DNA of 64,000 nucleotides from Halovenus aranensis. Its GTDB lineage: Archaea > Halobacteriota > Halobacteria > Halobacteriales > Haloarculaceae. Positions 41,208 to 50,712 of the stretch are shown here, piece by piece. The DNA lies in assembly GCF_900100385.1 (NCBI RefSeq), contig NZ_FNFC01000005.1, forward strand, positions 124,001 to 188,000. The letters are read 5' to 3'. Numbering within the stretch: position 1 is the stretch's first letter; each line of letters starts with the position of its first letter. Under the pieces are notes generated by a model. It was given only the letters and a program-made list of their open reading frames with translations. It was not told the origin of the DNA and did no database searches. The translations under genes and the position numbers were made by a program.

Positions 41208-43100
41208 TCAGCCCTGCCAGGGGTCGGCTAACTCGACGCCGGTAACCTCGAACCGTGCGCCGCCCTCGGTTCCGTCAGTGATGGTTATCTCCCAGTCGTG
41301 AGCTTCGACTATCGTCTCGACGATGTGGAGACCGAACCCGGTCCCGTCCTCGGCCGTCGAGTAGCCGACCTCGAACACCTGGTCGCGCTCTGCGGGCGGG
41401 ATTCCCGGGCCGTCATCGTCGATGTAGAACCCGTCTGGGAGGTCACCGACGGTGACAGTCACGTCACGGCTTGCGTGCTCGTGGGCGTTCCGGAGGAGGT
41501 TCTCGAACAGCCGCTGGAGGCGGTGGTCGTCGGCGTATATCTCCCGGTCGGTCTGGACGGTCAGCGTCGAGTCCGGTCCCGCGACCCGCTCCCAGCAGCG
41601 GTCGACGAGCTCCGGCAGCGAGACCGTCGTCAGGTCAATCGAGGTATCGCCCTCTCTGGCGAGGGTCAGCAGGTCGGTGATGATGGCTTCCATCCTGTCG
41701 AGGGCGCGCCCGACGGCCTCGACGTGCTCGTCGCTGTGCTCCTGTTCGACGAGTTCGAGCTGCGTGTTCGCCGCGTTTAGCGGGTTTCGCAGGTCGTGTG
41801 AGACGAGATTGGCGAACTCGCCGAGACGCTGGTTCTGTCGTTCGAGCTCCGTGCGGTACTGCTGGCGTTCGATTTCGTAGCCGACCCAGCGGGAGGCGAG
41901 CTCGACGAACGTTCGTTCGCTCTCGGTAAAGTCACGGGACCGAGGGGAGTCCGACGCGAAACAGAGGGTCCCGTAGAGTTCGTCGTTGACGATTATTTTT
42001 CCGCCGAGATAACAGCCGAGCTGGAAGGTGTCGTACGCCGGGTCGTCACCCCACCCGTCGGCGAGGGCGTCGAAGACGGCGAGCAGGCCGTCAGACTCGA
42101 TTGTCCGCCTGCAGTACGACTCCTCGAGCGGACACTGCTCGCCGGGCTGGAGAAGCTCGTGGTCCCCGCGAGAGGCTTCGATGAGCTGTGTCTCGTCGGT
42201 AATCTGGGTGAGAAAGCCGTACGGGAGGTCGAGACGGCGACAGCCGAGTTCGAGTATCCGGTCGAGTCGGTACTCGAAGGAGTAGCCGCTGTCGGACCCA
42301 AGCACGTACAGGTCGTGCAGAACCTCGACGGTGTCTTCCAGTTCGTCGATGGCGCGGCGTTTCTCGGTGACATCTTGGAAGAAGACAGACAGCCCCGTCT
42401 CCGAGGGGTAGACATTCACCTCGAACCAGGTGTCGAGTGGTTCGTAATAGGCCTCGAAGGTAGCCGTCTCACCGGTCTCGAAGGCCTGTTCGTATTTTTC
42501 GTAAAATCGCGTCCCGACTATCTCGGGAATCTCGTCCCAGATGCGTCGTCCCTGCAGGTCGGTGAACGAGAGGTCCGCTCCGATGGCCTCACGGATTATC
42601 TCGTGGGCCTGCTCGTTGAGATACGTAAACCGCCGATTACCGTCGAGGGCAAAGAAGGCGTCAGTCATCCGGTCGAGGATGTCAATACGCCCGCCCTGGC
42701 CGCGAAACGTCTGTTCTCGGAGGTCGCTAACTTCGAGAAGTATGACGGTGCCATCTGCTACAGACAGGGTCGCCGTACTGAGCGTGACTGGAACCGGTTC
42801 GCCGTCACTGGTGCTCATCGCCCACTCGAAGGTCTGGTCGCCCGCCGTTGCCGTCTGCTGAACCTGCTCACAGAGAGTCGCCTCCGTAGCAGGCGCAACA
42901 GCCGAGTCAAGCTCAGCCAGCGAGCACTCTTGTAATTGGTCATGGGAGTATCCGAGCAGGTCACAGGCCGTGTCGTTACAGCCGAGTATCGCATCCGCGT
43001 CGTGGTCGTAGAGCAGTAGGCTGGTATCGACCGAATCGTAGACCTGGCGAAGCAGCTCGTCGTCGATGTGACCCACATCATCACTGCCACTACCGGCCAT
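41208..43100 (-). CDS. PAS-PAS-GAF sensor histidine kinase
   Basis: A 630-residue soluble kinase starting at ATG 43100; an upstream in-frame extension is Arg/Cys-rich. Two PAS domains (about 15-125 and 135-260) are followed by a GAF domain (about 285-415), a dimerisation helix with the phospho-acceptor H435 in Ser-His-Asp-Leu-Arg-Asn-Pro, and an ATPase domain with Asn-Ala-x-Glu-His, Asp-Asp-Asp-Gly-Pro-Gly-Ile and Gly-Thr-Gly-Phe-Gly-Leu. No membrane helix is seen, so it senses a cytoplasmic signal such as redox state or light via a bound cofactor. Haloarchaea often leave such kinases orphan, and no response regulator lies nearby. Confidence 0.93.
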   Translation of the reverse strand: MAGSGSDDVGHIDDELLRQVYDSVDTSLLLYDHDADAILGCNDTACDLLGYSHDQLQECSLAELDSAVAPATEATLCEQVQQTATAGDQTFEWAMSTSDGEPVPVTLSTATLSVADGTVILLEVSDLREQTFRGQGGRIDILDRMTDAFFALDGNRRFTYLNEQAHEIIREAIGADLSFTDLQGRRIWDEIPEIVGTRFYEKYEQAFETGETATFEAYYEPLDTWFEVNVYPSETGLSVFFQDVTEKRRAIDELEDTVEVLHDLYVLGSDSGYSFEYRLDRILELGCRRLDLPYGFLTQITDETQLIEASRGDHELLQPGEQCPLEESYCRRTIESDGLLAVFDALADGWGDDPAYDTFQLGCYLGGKIIVNDELYGTLCFASDSPRSRDFTESERTFVELASRWVGYEIERQQYRTELERQNQRLGEFANLVSHDLRNPLNAANTQLELVEQEHSDEHVEAVGRALDRMEAIITDLLTLAREGDTSIDLTTVSLPELVDRCWERVAGPDSTLTVQTDREIYADDHRLQRLFENLLRNAHEHASRDVTVTVGDLPDGFYIDDDGPGIPPAERDQVFEVGYSTAEDGTGFGLHIVETIVEAHDWEITITDGTEGGARFEVTGVELADPWQG

Positions 43101-43138
43101 AGCAGTATCTTCCCGACGGTCGTTCAAAAAACTATGTT

Positions 43139-44272
43139 TCACGCAGGGCGCTCGAACACCGCGGCGACACCCTGCCCGAAGCCGACACACATCGTCGCCA
43201 GTCCGAACTGGCCCTCGCGTCGGCGGAGTTCGTGTAGTAGCGTCGTCGTGATGCGCGCTCCCGAACAGCCCAGCGGATGGCCGAGCGCAATTGCGCCGCC
43301 GTTGACGTTCAGCCGGTCGGACGGTATCCCGAGTTCGCGCCGACAGTAGATACTCTGTGAGGCAAACGCCTCGTTCAACTCCACGAGGTCGAGGTCCTCG
43401 ACAGCGAGGTCAGTACCGGCAAGTGCCTCTCTGGTCGCTGGCACCGGCCCAGTCCCCATAACCCGTGGGTCGACACCCGCGACACCGCGGGAGTGGACCC
43501 GGGCGAGAATATCGAGGTCGTGTTCGCGGGCGTACGCCGCACTGGTGACGAGCATCCCCGCTGCACCGTCGGTCAGCGGCGAGGCGTTGCCCGGTGTGAC
43601 TGTCGCGGCGTCGTCGTCGGCAAAGACCGTCGGCAGGTCTGCGAGCGCGTCCATCGATGTCGACTCCCGTGGCCCTTCGTCAGTTTCGACGGTCCCGTCG
43701 TCAGTCTCGACAGGGACGATTTCGTCGTCGAACCGGCCTGAATCACGGGCCTCGACTGCGCGCTCGTGTGAGCGCAGAGCAAATCGGTCCTGTTCCTCCC
43801 GACTGATGTCGTGTTCGCGAGCCACGCGCTCGGCCGTCGCGCCCATCGGCAACTCGTCGGCGTCGTACCGCTTCTCGATACCCGGGTGGAGCCAGTCCGA
43901 AAACGGCACACGGCTCATGTGCTCGACGCCGGCGACCGGGACCACGTCGCCGTCGCCCGCTTCGACCGCTCGGGCCGCATCGACCAGCGCCGTCAGCGAG
44001 GAGCCACACAGCCGGGTCAGCGTCGCTCCGGGTACCGACTCGGGAAAGCCACCGGCGAGCAGCGACTGTCTGGCGAGGTTGCGTCCCTGTTCGTTCTCCT
44101 GATTCGCACAGCCGAGCCGGAAGTCGTCCCACTCGGCTGCCGGGACGCCGGTGCGTTCTTCCAGCGCCGAGAGGACCGTGACGACGAGGTCCTCGGGGTA
44201 AGTCTCTGCCAGCCCGCCGTCTTTGCGTGCCTGTGGCGTCCGGACCGCGTCGACGATGACAGCGTCAGTCAT
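43139..44272 (-). CDS. Thiolase (acetyl-CoA C-acyltransferase)
   Basis: A 377-residue classical thiolase with the nucleophile C89 (Arg-Leu-Cys-Gly-Ser-Ser), the Gly-His-Pro-Leu-Gly loop H332 and the C-terminal base C362 (Met-Cys-Val-Gly-Phe-Gly-Gln-Gly). The second Cys distinguishes it from the SCPx-type enzyme at 38621. Likely role: the last step of beta-oxidation-like fatty-acid or aromatic degradation, or condensation of acetyl-CoA. It follows the kinase gene on the same strand, 38 bp from that gene's start, but the two are unlikely to be functionally linked. Confidence 0.92.
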   Translation of the reverse strand: MTDAVIVDAVRTPQARKDGGLAETYPEDLVVTVLSALEERTGVPAAEWDDFRLGCANQENEQGRNLARQSLLAGGFPESVPGATLTRLCGSSLTALVDAARAVEAGDGDVVPVAGVEHMSRVPFSDWLHPGIEKRYDADELPMGATAERVAREHDISREEQDRFALRSHERAVEARDSGRFDDEIVPVETDDGTVETDEGPRESTSMDALADLPTVFADDDAATVTPGNASPLTDGAAGMLVTSAAYAREHDLDILARVHSRGVAGVDPRVMGTGPVPATREALAGTDLAVEDLDLVELNEAFASQSIYCRRELGIPSDRLNVNGGAIALGHPLGCSGARITTTLLHELRRREGQFGLATMCVGFGQGVAAVFERPA

Positions 44273-44393
44273 TACTCGTGATTCGTGACCATATCGGGAG
44301 TAAATTTCGGCTCGATACCCCGACCGTCGCTGTGACCGGGCACCGGCCAGCGGTCCGCGACCGTACCCAACCTGGTTGGCGTCGAACCGCCGG

Positions 44394-44819
44394 CTACCGC
44401 TCGATGTCGACGACGGTAGAGACGCGAGCGTTCTCCTTGAGTGTCAGGCCGGCACCCCCCACAGAGAGGGGAACGCGGTCGAGGGTCGTGAGCCGGAGCG
44501 TCGGATGGAACGCCCCACGCGCCAAGAGTTCGTCTCTGGTCTGGAGGGTCACCGTCGCCGCCTCGGCGGCAATCGACTCGTTGTATTCGAGCAGGTACTG
44601 CCCGGCATCGAGTGTCCACCACTCGTAGTCGTCGTCGGCGTTTCGTTTCCCGCTCTCGTGGGGGGACAACTCGGCGGCTTCGAGTTCGCCGCCGCCGAAA
44701 TCGACGCGCCCGGGGCCAGTAATCTCGTAGACCTCGGAGACGGTCAAATCGACGCCGCGCCCCTCGGTCTGGGTCGGTTCGTGGACGATACCGTCGAGAA
44801 CGTCGGTAGAGGCCACCAT
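44394..44819 (-). CDS. dUTPase/dCTP-deaminase-fold protein
   Basis: A 141-residue protein from ATG 44819 (an earlier in-frame Met at 44843 would reach the neighbouring gene's stop). It has the beta-rich trimeric dUTPase/Dcd pattern: Leu-Leu-Glu-Tyr-Asn-Glu central strand, Leu-Gln-Thr-Arg-Asp-Glu-Leu-Leu-Ala-Arg-Gly-Ala-Phe in the place of the Arg-Ser-Ser-Leu motif, and Gly-Ala-Gly-Leu-Thr-Leu-Lys-Glu-Asn-Ala-Arg-Val near the end. The C-terminal Gly-rich tail of true dUTPases is missing, so it may be a divergent nucleotide-binding member. If active, it keeps uracil out of DNA. Confidence 0.72.
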   Translation of the reverse strand: MVASTDVLDGIVHEPTQTEGRGVDLTVSEVYEITGPGRVDFGGGELEAAELSPHESGKRNADDDYEWWTLDAGQYLLEYNESIAAEAATVTLQTRDELLARGAFHPTLRLTTLDRVPLSVGGAGLTLKENARVSTVVDIER

Positions 44820-44842
44820 AGACCGAAGTGAGCCGGGAAACA

Positions 44843-45346
44843 CTAAATACTGCCCCGGAGAGTCTCGCGCCGCCGTCGGTATCGTTCGAGGGCGAGCGTG
44901 ACCGACTCAGAGGCACAGAGCGCGTCGACCAGCGCGGCGACTGCTCCGAGTCCCACCGCCGTCGCTCGAACCGATCCTCCAGCGACAGGGGAGACGACGG
45001 CGACCCGGGGGCGGTCCCGGCCGTCGAGACGGTCGCCGGTCGCATCGACCACCAAGTCGTAGTATGCCGTCTCGCCGTCGTCCTTCTGGACACGGACGCC
45101 AAGTCGGTTGCTGTCGAGTCCATCGAGGGGTTCGGCACGGCCGACCGTCGCGGGGAGTCTCGGTTCCAAGCAGCCGCCCCCCTCGGTCGGTGCAACCGCC
45201 GTCTCGACGCCACTGGCATCGAGCAGCGTCGCGAGAAGACAGCCAGCAACGGTATGCCCGAGTACCAACACCCGTCGCTTCCCGGGTGGCTCAGGGGCAG
45301 AAGGTGGCGACTCGGCTGCGTTTTTGTTGTAATTTTCTGTATACAT
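44843..45346 (-). CDS. Rossmann-fold FAD/NAD-binding-like protein
   Basis: A 167-residue protein starting at ATG 45346. After a 20-residue flexible N terminus there is Arg-Val-Leu-Val-Leu-Gly-His-Thr-Val-Ala-Gly, a variant of the Gly-x-Gly-x-x-Gly dinucleotide loop, then an Asp-Leu-Val-Val-Asp-Ala-Thr-Gly-Asp segment that in FAD monooxygenases sits near the flavin. It looks like the N-terminal part of a flavoprotein monooxygenase with the middle domain missing, so it is either a compact relative or a remnant. It follows the RND exporter gene by 29 bp on the same strand. Confidence 0.6.
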   Translation of the reverse strand: MYTENYNKNAAESPPSAPEPPGKRRVLVLGHTVAGCLLATLLDASGVETAVAPTEGGGCLEPRLPATVGRAEPLDGLDSNRLGVRVQKDDGETAYYDLVVDATGDRLDGRDRPRVAVVSPVAGGSVRATAVGLGAVAALVDALCASESVTLALERYRRRRETLRGSI

Positions 45347-45375
45347 ATGCCGATGTGTCGTGGTTCGAGGACAGC

Positions 45376-47853
45376 TCAGTCGGTCGCGGCGGGCTCTGTG
45401 GACTGTGCTGGCTGTGGTTCGGTCCCGCTGTGGTGCCACCAGAGAGCGAGCGCGCTGGGGAGGACGAAGACACTGACGAGGAACGCGGCAAACAACGCGA
45501 GAACGACGAGCAGACCGAAGCTCTCGATTTGCGGGTGTGGGTGTATAAGCAGTGCCAAGAAGGCGCCGCCGGAGCTAAGCGCGCTGCCGAACAGCGCACC
45601 CCCGGTACCGGTCACCGCGGTTTCGAGCGCGTCGAAGCCCGACTGCCCGTGGTCGAGTTCCTGCAGGAACCGGTCGGTGATATGGATGTTGTAGTCGATG
45701 CCGAGGCCGACGACGAGGCTCATCAACAGCGCCGTCAGCAGCGTCAGGGGGACATCGAGGACGGCCATCCCGCCGACGACGAGCCCGGTGACGAGCGTAA
45801 TCGGAAGCGCGGTCACGGCACCGACAGCGGCACTGTCGTGGATAGACCGGAAGACGACGACGAGCCCGGCCGAAACCGCAGCGAGTGCGAGTACCAGTAC
45901 GCGGAGGATGCCGTCAGTGACCTCGTCGAGGCCGGCGTCCATGACGATAGCGTTACTCACGGCGGTCGCCGTCAGCGCCGAGTGCTGGGCGTCGATGTCG
46001 GCAGCCATCGCCTGTATGTCCTCTGTCCGGTCGTCACCGAAGCCAGCGCTCTCGGCAGGTCCGACAGCGCGCAGCGAACGGTACTCCCCGTCTGCCCGCT
46101 CGACGACCTGGCCCGCCCGTTCGGGTGCAACGGCATAGAGGTGGTCGTACACCGTCTCAAGCCCGGTGTCGGGGACTCCGTCACCGTTCGTATCGGCGTC
46201 GGCGACGGTCTCGGCGAAGTCGGCGTCTTCGGCCGCGACCGACCGTATCACTGTCATCGGCGACAGTCGTTCCGTCGACGGGTTCTGGGGCGTGAATGCC
46301 CCCGAGCCAGTCGCCTCGCTCACCGTATCGAGTGCGTCGTCGGCGGTCACGTCGCCCTCGACGAGTAGCTGGAACCGCGCGCTCTGGTCGGCAGCGACCG
46401 CGCTGAACGACGACTGGACGTACTGCTGGTTCCGGTTGAATTCGGGGTCCTCCCAGGCGAGAGGGCCGGGGAGTTGCTGTTTCCACTCGGCGGCGGGCTC
46501 GGTCTGTTGCTGGAAGTTCTCCTCGTCGAGCGTCGTCCAGGCGACACCGCCGGCGGCACCGGCTATCACCGCGACGACGAGCACCACCGGTGCTGCGCGT
46601 TTCGCGAGGACGACGGCACTCCGGAGCGCCGGGCCGACGAGCGCTCCGTGTCCGAGTGGGTCGGCGTGCCTGTCGATGCCGACCCGTTCGAGCGTGCCGT
46701 CGATACTGATTTTCAACGCTGGCACGAGCGTCGTGAACACGACGAGGGCCGAAGCCACGCCGAGCGTGATGCCGACACCGAGGTTCCGAATCGTCCCCAC
46801 CGGGTTGACGACGTTCGAGAGGAAGCCGATTGCGGCGGTGACCGTTACCAGGCCGAGAGCGACGGCAACCGAACGGACGCCGCGGTTCATCGATTCCCTG
46901 ATGCCGTCGTCTGGGCCGCGTTGCTCTCTGTATCGGTTGAAGACGTGGAAGCTGAAGTCGATACTCAGCCCCGTAATCAACACCGGCCCGATTATCATCG
47001 TCATCCCGGCACCGATACCGAGCCACCCGAGAATTCCGAACATCCACAGCACCGACACGAGGACGCCGACGAGACCGACGATGACGTCGACAATATTCCG
47101 GTACGTGACTGCAAGTACGCCGAGGACGAGCACCAGCGCAATCGGGACGACGAGTTGCATCGTGTTCTCGTTGAGCTGTGCGCTCGCCTCGCTCGCGGCG
47201 TGTTCACCGAGCGTGAAATACCCCGGCCGGCCTCCGGCTTCGGCAAAGAGTGCGTGCTGTGCGTCGCTCGGCGGGCCCTCCTCGGACGCGAACTGGAACA
47301 GCAGCCGCGTGCTCTCTGCGCTCGCCGTTCCCGGTTCGTAGCTGTCGGGTAACAAACCGAGCAGGTCGCTGTCATCGGCAGATAGTGTTGCTTCGATGGC
47401 GTTCTCGACCGCCTCGGCGCTCGCGGCATCGAGCGTCGCCCGCTGCTCGTCGAGTGAGCCCCCCTCGCCAGCGAGGGTCGTCGCGACGGCGCTGGCGATA
47501 CTGTGTGGCTCACCCACGAGCGTTCCGGCGACCGAGTCGTTGTCGAGAACTGCCTGTTGGTACTCGATGGACTCAAGCAGGCTCCCTTTCGAGAGAGCGT
47601 TCCCCGATTGGTCGCGGACGTAGACGGCCGAAACCGCCGTCTGATTGTCGTTGCGGTAGTTCTCTTCGATATAGTCGGCTGCAGTCGATGCCGCTGTCTC
47701 CGGGAACAGGTCGTCCTGCTCCGCCTGGCTCTCGGTGTCCAACTGCCCCATCCCGACCACCATCCCGGCGGTCAACAAGACCATCACGAGGATGACGACC
47801 CTGTTGTGGGTCGTCACCAGATCGACGAGCCTGTCGAATACGCGTCGTATCAT
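45376..47853 (-). CDS. RND/MMPL-family exporter
   Basis: An 825-residue membrane protein with two similar halves. Each has one N-terminal helix, a large extracellular domain (about 40-220 and 435-620), and a block of five helices. The helix blocks carry Gly-Leu-Ser-Ile-Asp-Phe-Ser-Phe-His-Val-Phe-Asn-Arg-Tyr-Arg-Glu in the first half and Gly-Leu-Gly-Ile-Asp-Tyr-Asn-Ile-His-Ile-Thr-Asp-Arg-Phe in the second; these Asp residues carry the proton pathway in RND proteins. Family members export lipids, drugs or hopanoid-like compounds using the proton gradient. The HTH gene at 48045 lies upstream on the same strand and may control it. Confidence 0.93.
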   Translation of the reverse strand: MIRRVFDRLVDLVTTHNRVVILVMVLLTAGMVVGMGQLDTESQAEQDDLFPETAASTAADYIEENYRNDNQTAVSAVYVRDQSGNALSKGSLLESIEYQQAVLDNDSVAGTLVGEPHSIASAVATTLAGEGGSLDEQRATLDAASAEAVENAIEATLSADDSDLLGLLPDSYEPGTASAESTRLLFQFASEEGPPSDAQHALFAEAGGRPGYFTLGEHAASEASAQLNENTMQLVVPIALVLVLGVLAVTYRNIVDVIVGLVGVLVSVLWMFGILGWLGIGAGMTMIIGPVLITGLSIDFSFHVFNRYREQRGPDDGIRESMNRGVRSVAVALGLVTVTAAIGFLSNVVNPVGTIRNLGVGITLGVASALVVFTTLVPALKISIDGTLERVGIDRHADPLGHGALVGPALRSAVVLAKRAAPVVLVVAVIAGAAGGVAWTTLDEENFQQQTEPAAEWKQQLPGPLAWEDPEFNRNQQYVQSSFSAVAADQSARFQLLVEGDVTADDALDTVSEATGSGAFTPQNPSTERLSPMTVIRSVAAEDADFAETVADADTNGDGVPDTGLETVYDHLYAVAPERAGQVVERADGEYRSLRAVGPAESAGFGDDRTEDIQAMAADIDAQHSALTATAVSNAIVMDAGLDEVTDGILRVLVLALAAVSAGLVVVFRSIHDSAAVGAVTALPITLVTGLVVGGMAVLDVPLTLLTALLMSLVVGLGIDYNIHITDRFLQELDHGQSGFDALETAVTGTGGALFGSALSSGGAFLALLIHPHPQIESFGLLVVLALFAAFLVSVFVLPSALALWWHHSGTEPQPAQSTEPAATD

Positions 47854-48044
47854 CGTGCCAGAACAGAGAGGAGTGATCCATATAAGTACTATCGAATATT
47901 TTATATATTAACAGAACCGTCACAAAATCTCACTTGAGTAGATTGGCGGGCTATATCGGTATTTCAGCTGGTCTTTCCGAGTATCGTCGATCTGGCATAG
48001 AGAGGGTAAACGCGGTTTTTGTAGTAATATCTATACGTTAACGG

Positions 48045-48950
48045 CTAATCGACGGTTCTGCCTCGGACGCGTTCGGTTCGGGTGACGCGCGCATCAGCAT
48101 CGAGATAAAAGCGGAGTTCGTCCGAGTCGTGGGACAGAACGACTCTGTACTCGGCAGGGTCGTCGGACAGTTGTTCCGCGGTCCACTGGGCCGCAAACTC
48201 GTGTAGCTCCCACATTCCCCTAGTACTCAGGTCGATGCCGTGTTCCCAGTGGAACGCGATGGATGCGGGGTGGTAGGCGACGCCGTAGGCCATCGGTCCG
48301 TTGTACTCCCGCAGGCAGTGGTTACACTCGTCTCTGACGAGAAATGAGTGGATGTCTTCGACAGGGAGCCCCTCGGTGTCGATGACAGTCGTCGAGAGGT
48401 CACCAGTGCAGGCGACACAGAGTCCGTTTCGTATCTGTCTGTAATCGAGAGCCATCTTGCTGGCAACTCTGTCGACGAGTTCGTCGCCGTCGTGGGCCCG
48501 AACCAGGGTCGGCGCTATGGGATGTCCCGAGAGGGCGCGCTCGCAGTTCCGACAGGTGACGATGAAAAACTGGAACCTGAGACTCGCTTCGAGTTCCGTA
48601 CTGTCGCAGTACATACAGTGCCCGTCTATCGTCACGGGATCGAACGCCGGCAGGTGCTCGTAGTTGTCCGCGAGTATCATCCGAACGAACTTCTCGCCAG
48701 CGTGCGTGAACGAGTAGCCGGCGTCTGTCTTCCTGAGGAACGGCCCGACAAGTTCGCCGAGGTGATAGGAGAGCTTCGAGGTGTTGTCGACATCGACCCG
48801 TTCGTAGATGTCCGAGAACGCGAGCTCGGTCCGCCCCGAACTCCGTGTCTCCGTCTCGGCTTCGGCGACGGCAATCGCCTCCAGAATGTCCACGCGTATC
48901 TCGTCGGACAGCAGGCCGAACACCGCGGCCGGGGGCGGTGCGTCACTCAT
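48045..48950 (-). CDS. ArsR-type winged-helix regulator with zinc-finger-like C terminus
   Basis: A 301-residue protein. Residues about 8-95 form an ArsR-like winged helix (Leu-Ser-Asp-Glu-Ile-Arg-Val-Asp-Ile-Leu-Glu-Ala-Ile...Ser-Lys-Leu-Ser-Tyr-His-Leu). The remainder has several Cys pairs: Cys-x-x-Cys near 112-115, Cys-x-x-Cys near 132-135, Cys-x-x-Cys near 178-181 and Cys-x-x-Cys near 208-211. These probably bind zinc in two ribbons. This layout is a frequent haloarchaeal regulator type. It is upstream of the RND gene with a 190-bp A+T-rich gap, and TATATATTAAC at about 47900-47915 could be the RND promoter. Confidence 0.85.
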   Translation of the reverse strand: MSDAPPPAAVFGLLSDEIRVDILEAIAVAEAETETRSSGRTELAFSDIYERVDVDNTSKLSYHLGELVGPFLRKTDAGYSFTHAGEKFVRMILADNYEHLPAFDPVTIDGHCMYCDSTELEASLRFQFFIVTCRNCERALSGHPIAPTLVRAHDGDELVDRVASKMALDYRQIRNGLCVACTGDLSTTVIDTEGLPVEDIHSFLVRDECNHCLREYNGPMAYGVAYHPASIAFHWEHGIDLSTRGMWELHEFAAQWTAEQLSDDPAEYRVVLSHDSDELRFYLDADARVTRTERVRGRTVD

Positions 48951-49089
48951 CTATCGTCATCATCGGGTGCGACGGTATTGAAACTACGGCCCGATCTCCG
49001 GGCAGTGTCGCCTGCGTGGCCGTCGGCCGCTAGTCCTGTCTGAGAAACAAAACACGCAGTTGATATATCGGGAGAGCACTACCGGGAGT

Positions 49090-49269
49090 ATGTACCGCAC
49101 CAACTCGTCCGTGGAAACGGTCGTCGGCTTGCCCGTGGCCGCTGTCGCGGTCGTCGGGACGCAAGTGCTCGGCTGGGAGTGGGGCTCCGGACAACTCGTC
49201 CCGACGGTGGCCGGCGTCACAGCGGCCGGGGCCGCCGTCCTCATCGTCGCCGGCCGACTGCGCGAATAA
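49090..49269 (+). CDS. Two-helix membrane microprotein (59 aa)
   Basis: ATG 49090 to TAA 49267-49269. It has a short polar N terminus with Arg, two Gly/Ala/Val-rich hydrophobic helices (about 10-27 and 34-54) joined by a Trp-Glu-Trp-Gly-Ser-Gly turn, and a final Arg-Leu-Arg-Glu. The frame extends ten codons upstream, but the chosen Met gives the balanced hairpin. Small membrane hairpins of this sort are common in haloarchaea; function unknown. It converges with the MATE gene. Confidence 0.6.
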   Translation: MYRTNSSVETVVGLPVAAVAVVGTQVLGWEWGSGQLVPTVAGVTAAGAAVLIVAGRLRE

Positions 49270-49293
49270 CAGCGCGTTCGACAGTCATACCAG

Positions 49294-50691
49294 TCAATCG
49301 TCGGTCGTCAGACTGCCCCGGTCTTCCATCATATCCGTCGCCCGGGCCGCCCAGTCACCGTACTGGAAGCCGACGACGACGATACACAGCGCCGAGACGT
49401 AGTAGAGGACGATACCGGCGTAGATGCCGACGACACCCCAGCCGAAGACGACACTCGACAGATACGAAAAACCGAGGAAAAAGACCACGAGACCGACGGT
49501 GCGAGCGATGAATGGGGTCGTGGTGTCGCTGCCGCCCTGAAGAGAGCCAGAGAGCGTAATATACAGCACCGTCGCCGGTGCCGCGAGCCCGTAGGCGACG
49601 GTGAAACCGACGGCGGTTGGGAGCGTATCGGGGTCGTCGGTGAACAGACCCGCAAGCGGTTCGGCGAAGACAGCCAACAGGAGTCCGATTGTGCCGACAG
49701 AGACCAGTCCGAGCGCCGCGGTCGCCCAACCGTTGTACCGCGCTTCACCCGGTTTCCCTTCGCCGAGGGCCTGTCCGACGACGATACTGGCTCCGGTGTT
49801 GAGACCCCTGCCCAGAGGACTGGTCACCTGCTGGTAGACGCGGCGGCCAATCTGATAGCCGGCGTTGACCTCGGCACCGAAAGAGAGCAACAGGGCGTTA
49901 AACGGAAACTCGACGGCGGTGGCGACCATCCCCTCAGCGACTTTCGGGGCCGAGACAACGAACAGCTGTTTGGCGATGACCAGCCGTCGGGGGTATGTGA
50001 ACGCAGCCGGCGTCCAGTCGGTTGCGATTGCCAGCACGAACGCCGACGCGGTGAAGACGTTGCCAAAGGCCGTGGCGATGCCGACGCCGACGATTTCGAG
50101 CCGTGGGGCACCGAACAGCCCGAGACCGAGCACCAGCGACAGGACGATGTTGAGGCCGTTCGAGGTGAGGTTGACGTACATGGGCGTTCGGGTGTCGCCA
50201 GTCCCCTGAAGCGCACGTGCACCGATGAGCGCGACGTGTCTTGCGGGTGCAGTCAGAAAGACGACCGCGAGATAGGTACCACCGAGATCCGCAACGTCTG
50301 CCATCTGGTCCTGTTCGGCCCAGATACCGAGGATAGCAATCGCCTCCTCGCCGAGGGTGACACCGAAGACGGCGAAAGGAATCCCGGCGAGAAAGCCGAT
50401 GAGAAGCGCCTGCGTGACGGCTTCGTCGCGGTTTGCCGTCGCGTCGCTGCCGGTGTCCTGGCTCGACAGCGCAATCGCGCCCGCACCCATCCCCAGCCCG
50501 ATGCGCAGCGGAAACCGAGCATAGAGGTCTGCGAGTCCGATTGCGGCGACCGCAAGCGGCGAGAACAGCGCCGTGACGAAAATATCGGTCGTCCGCATCA
50601 GCGTCCGCGAGACCTGTTCGACCATCACAGGCCAGGAGAGCGACGTGACCTGCCGCCAGAGCGCGAACAGCCGCTGTCGGTCGACCCTCAC
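49294..50691 (-). CDS. MATE-family efflux transporter (second of a tandem pair)
   Basis: A 465-residue protein with about twelve membrane helices in two six-helix bundles. Each half opens with the MATE-type Pro-Val-Met-Val-Glu-Gln (first) or Ala-Pro-Lys-Val-Ala-Glu-Gly-Met (second) and has the Gln-Ala-Leu-Gly-Glu-Gly segment near the middle loop, diagnostic of NorM/DinF-like antiporters. It exports drugs or metabolites in exchange for Na+ or H+. It lies 21 bp behind the other MATE gene, in the same probable operon with the TetR regulator. Confidence 0.92.
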   Translation of the reverse strand: MRVDRQRLFALWRQVTSLSWPVMVEQVSRTLMRTTDIFVTALFSPLAVAAIGLADLYARFPLRIGLGMGAGAIALSSQDTGSDATANRDEAVTQALLIGFLAGIPFAVFGVTLGEEAIAILGIWAEQDQMADVADLGGTYLAVVFLTAPARHVALIGARALQGTGDTRTPMYVNLTSNGLNIVLSLVLGLGLFGAPRLEIVGVGIATAFGNVFTASAFVLAIATDWTPAAFTYPRRLVIAKQLFVVSAPKVAEGMVATAVEFPFNALLLSFGAEVNAGYQIGRRVYQQVTSPLGRGLNTGASIVVGQALGEGKPGEARYNGWATAALGLVSVGTIGLLLAVFAEPLAGLFTDDPDTLPTAVGFTVAYGLAAPATVLYITLSGSLQGGSDTTTPFIARTVGLVVFFLGFSYLSSVVFGWGVVGIYAGIVLYYVSALCIVVVGFQYGDWAARATDMMEDRGSLTTDD

Positions 50692-50712
50692 CGGGACTCA
50701 CCACCGTCACAT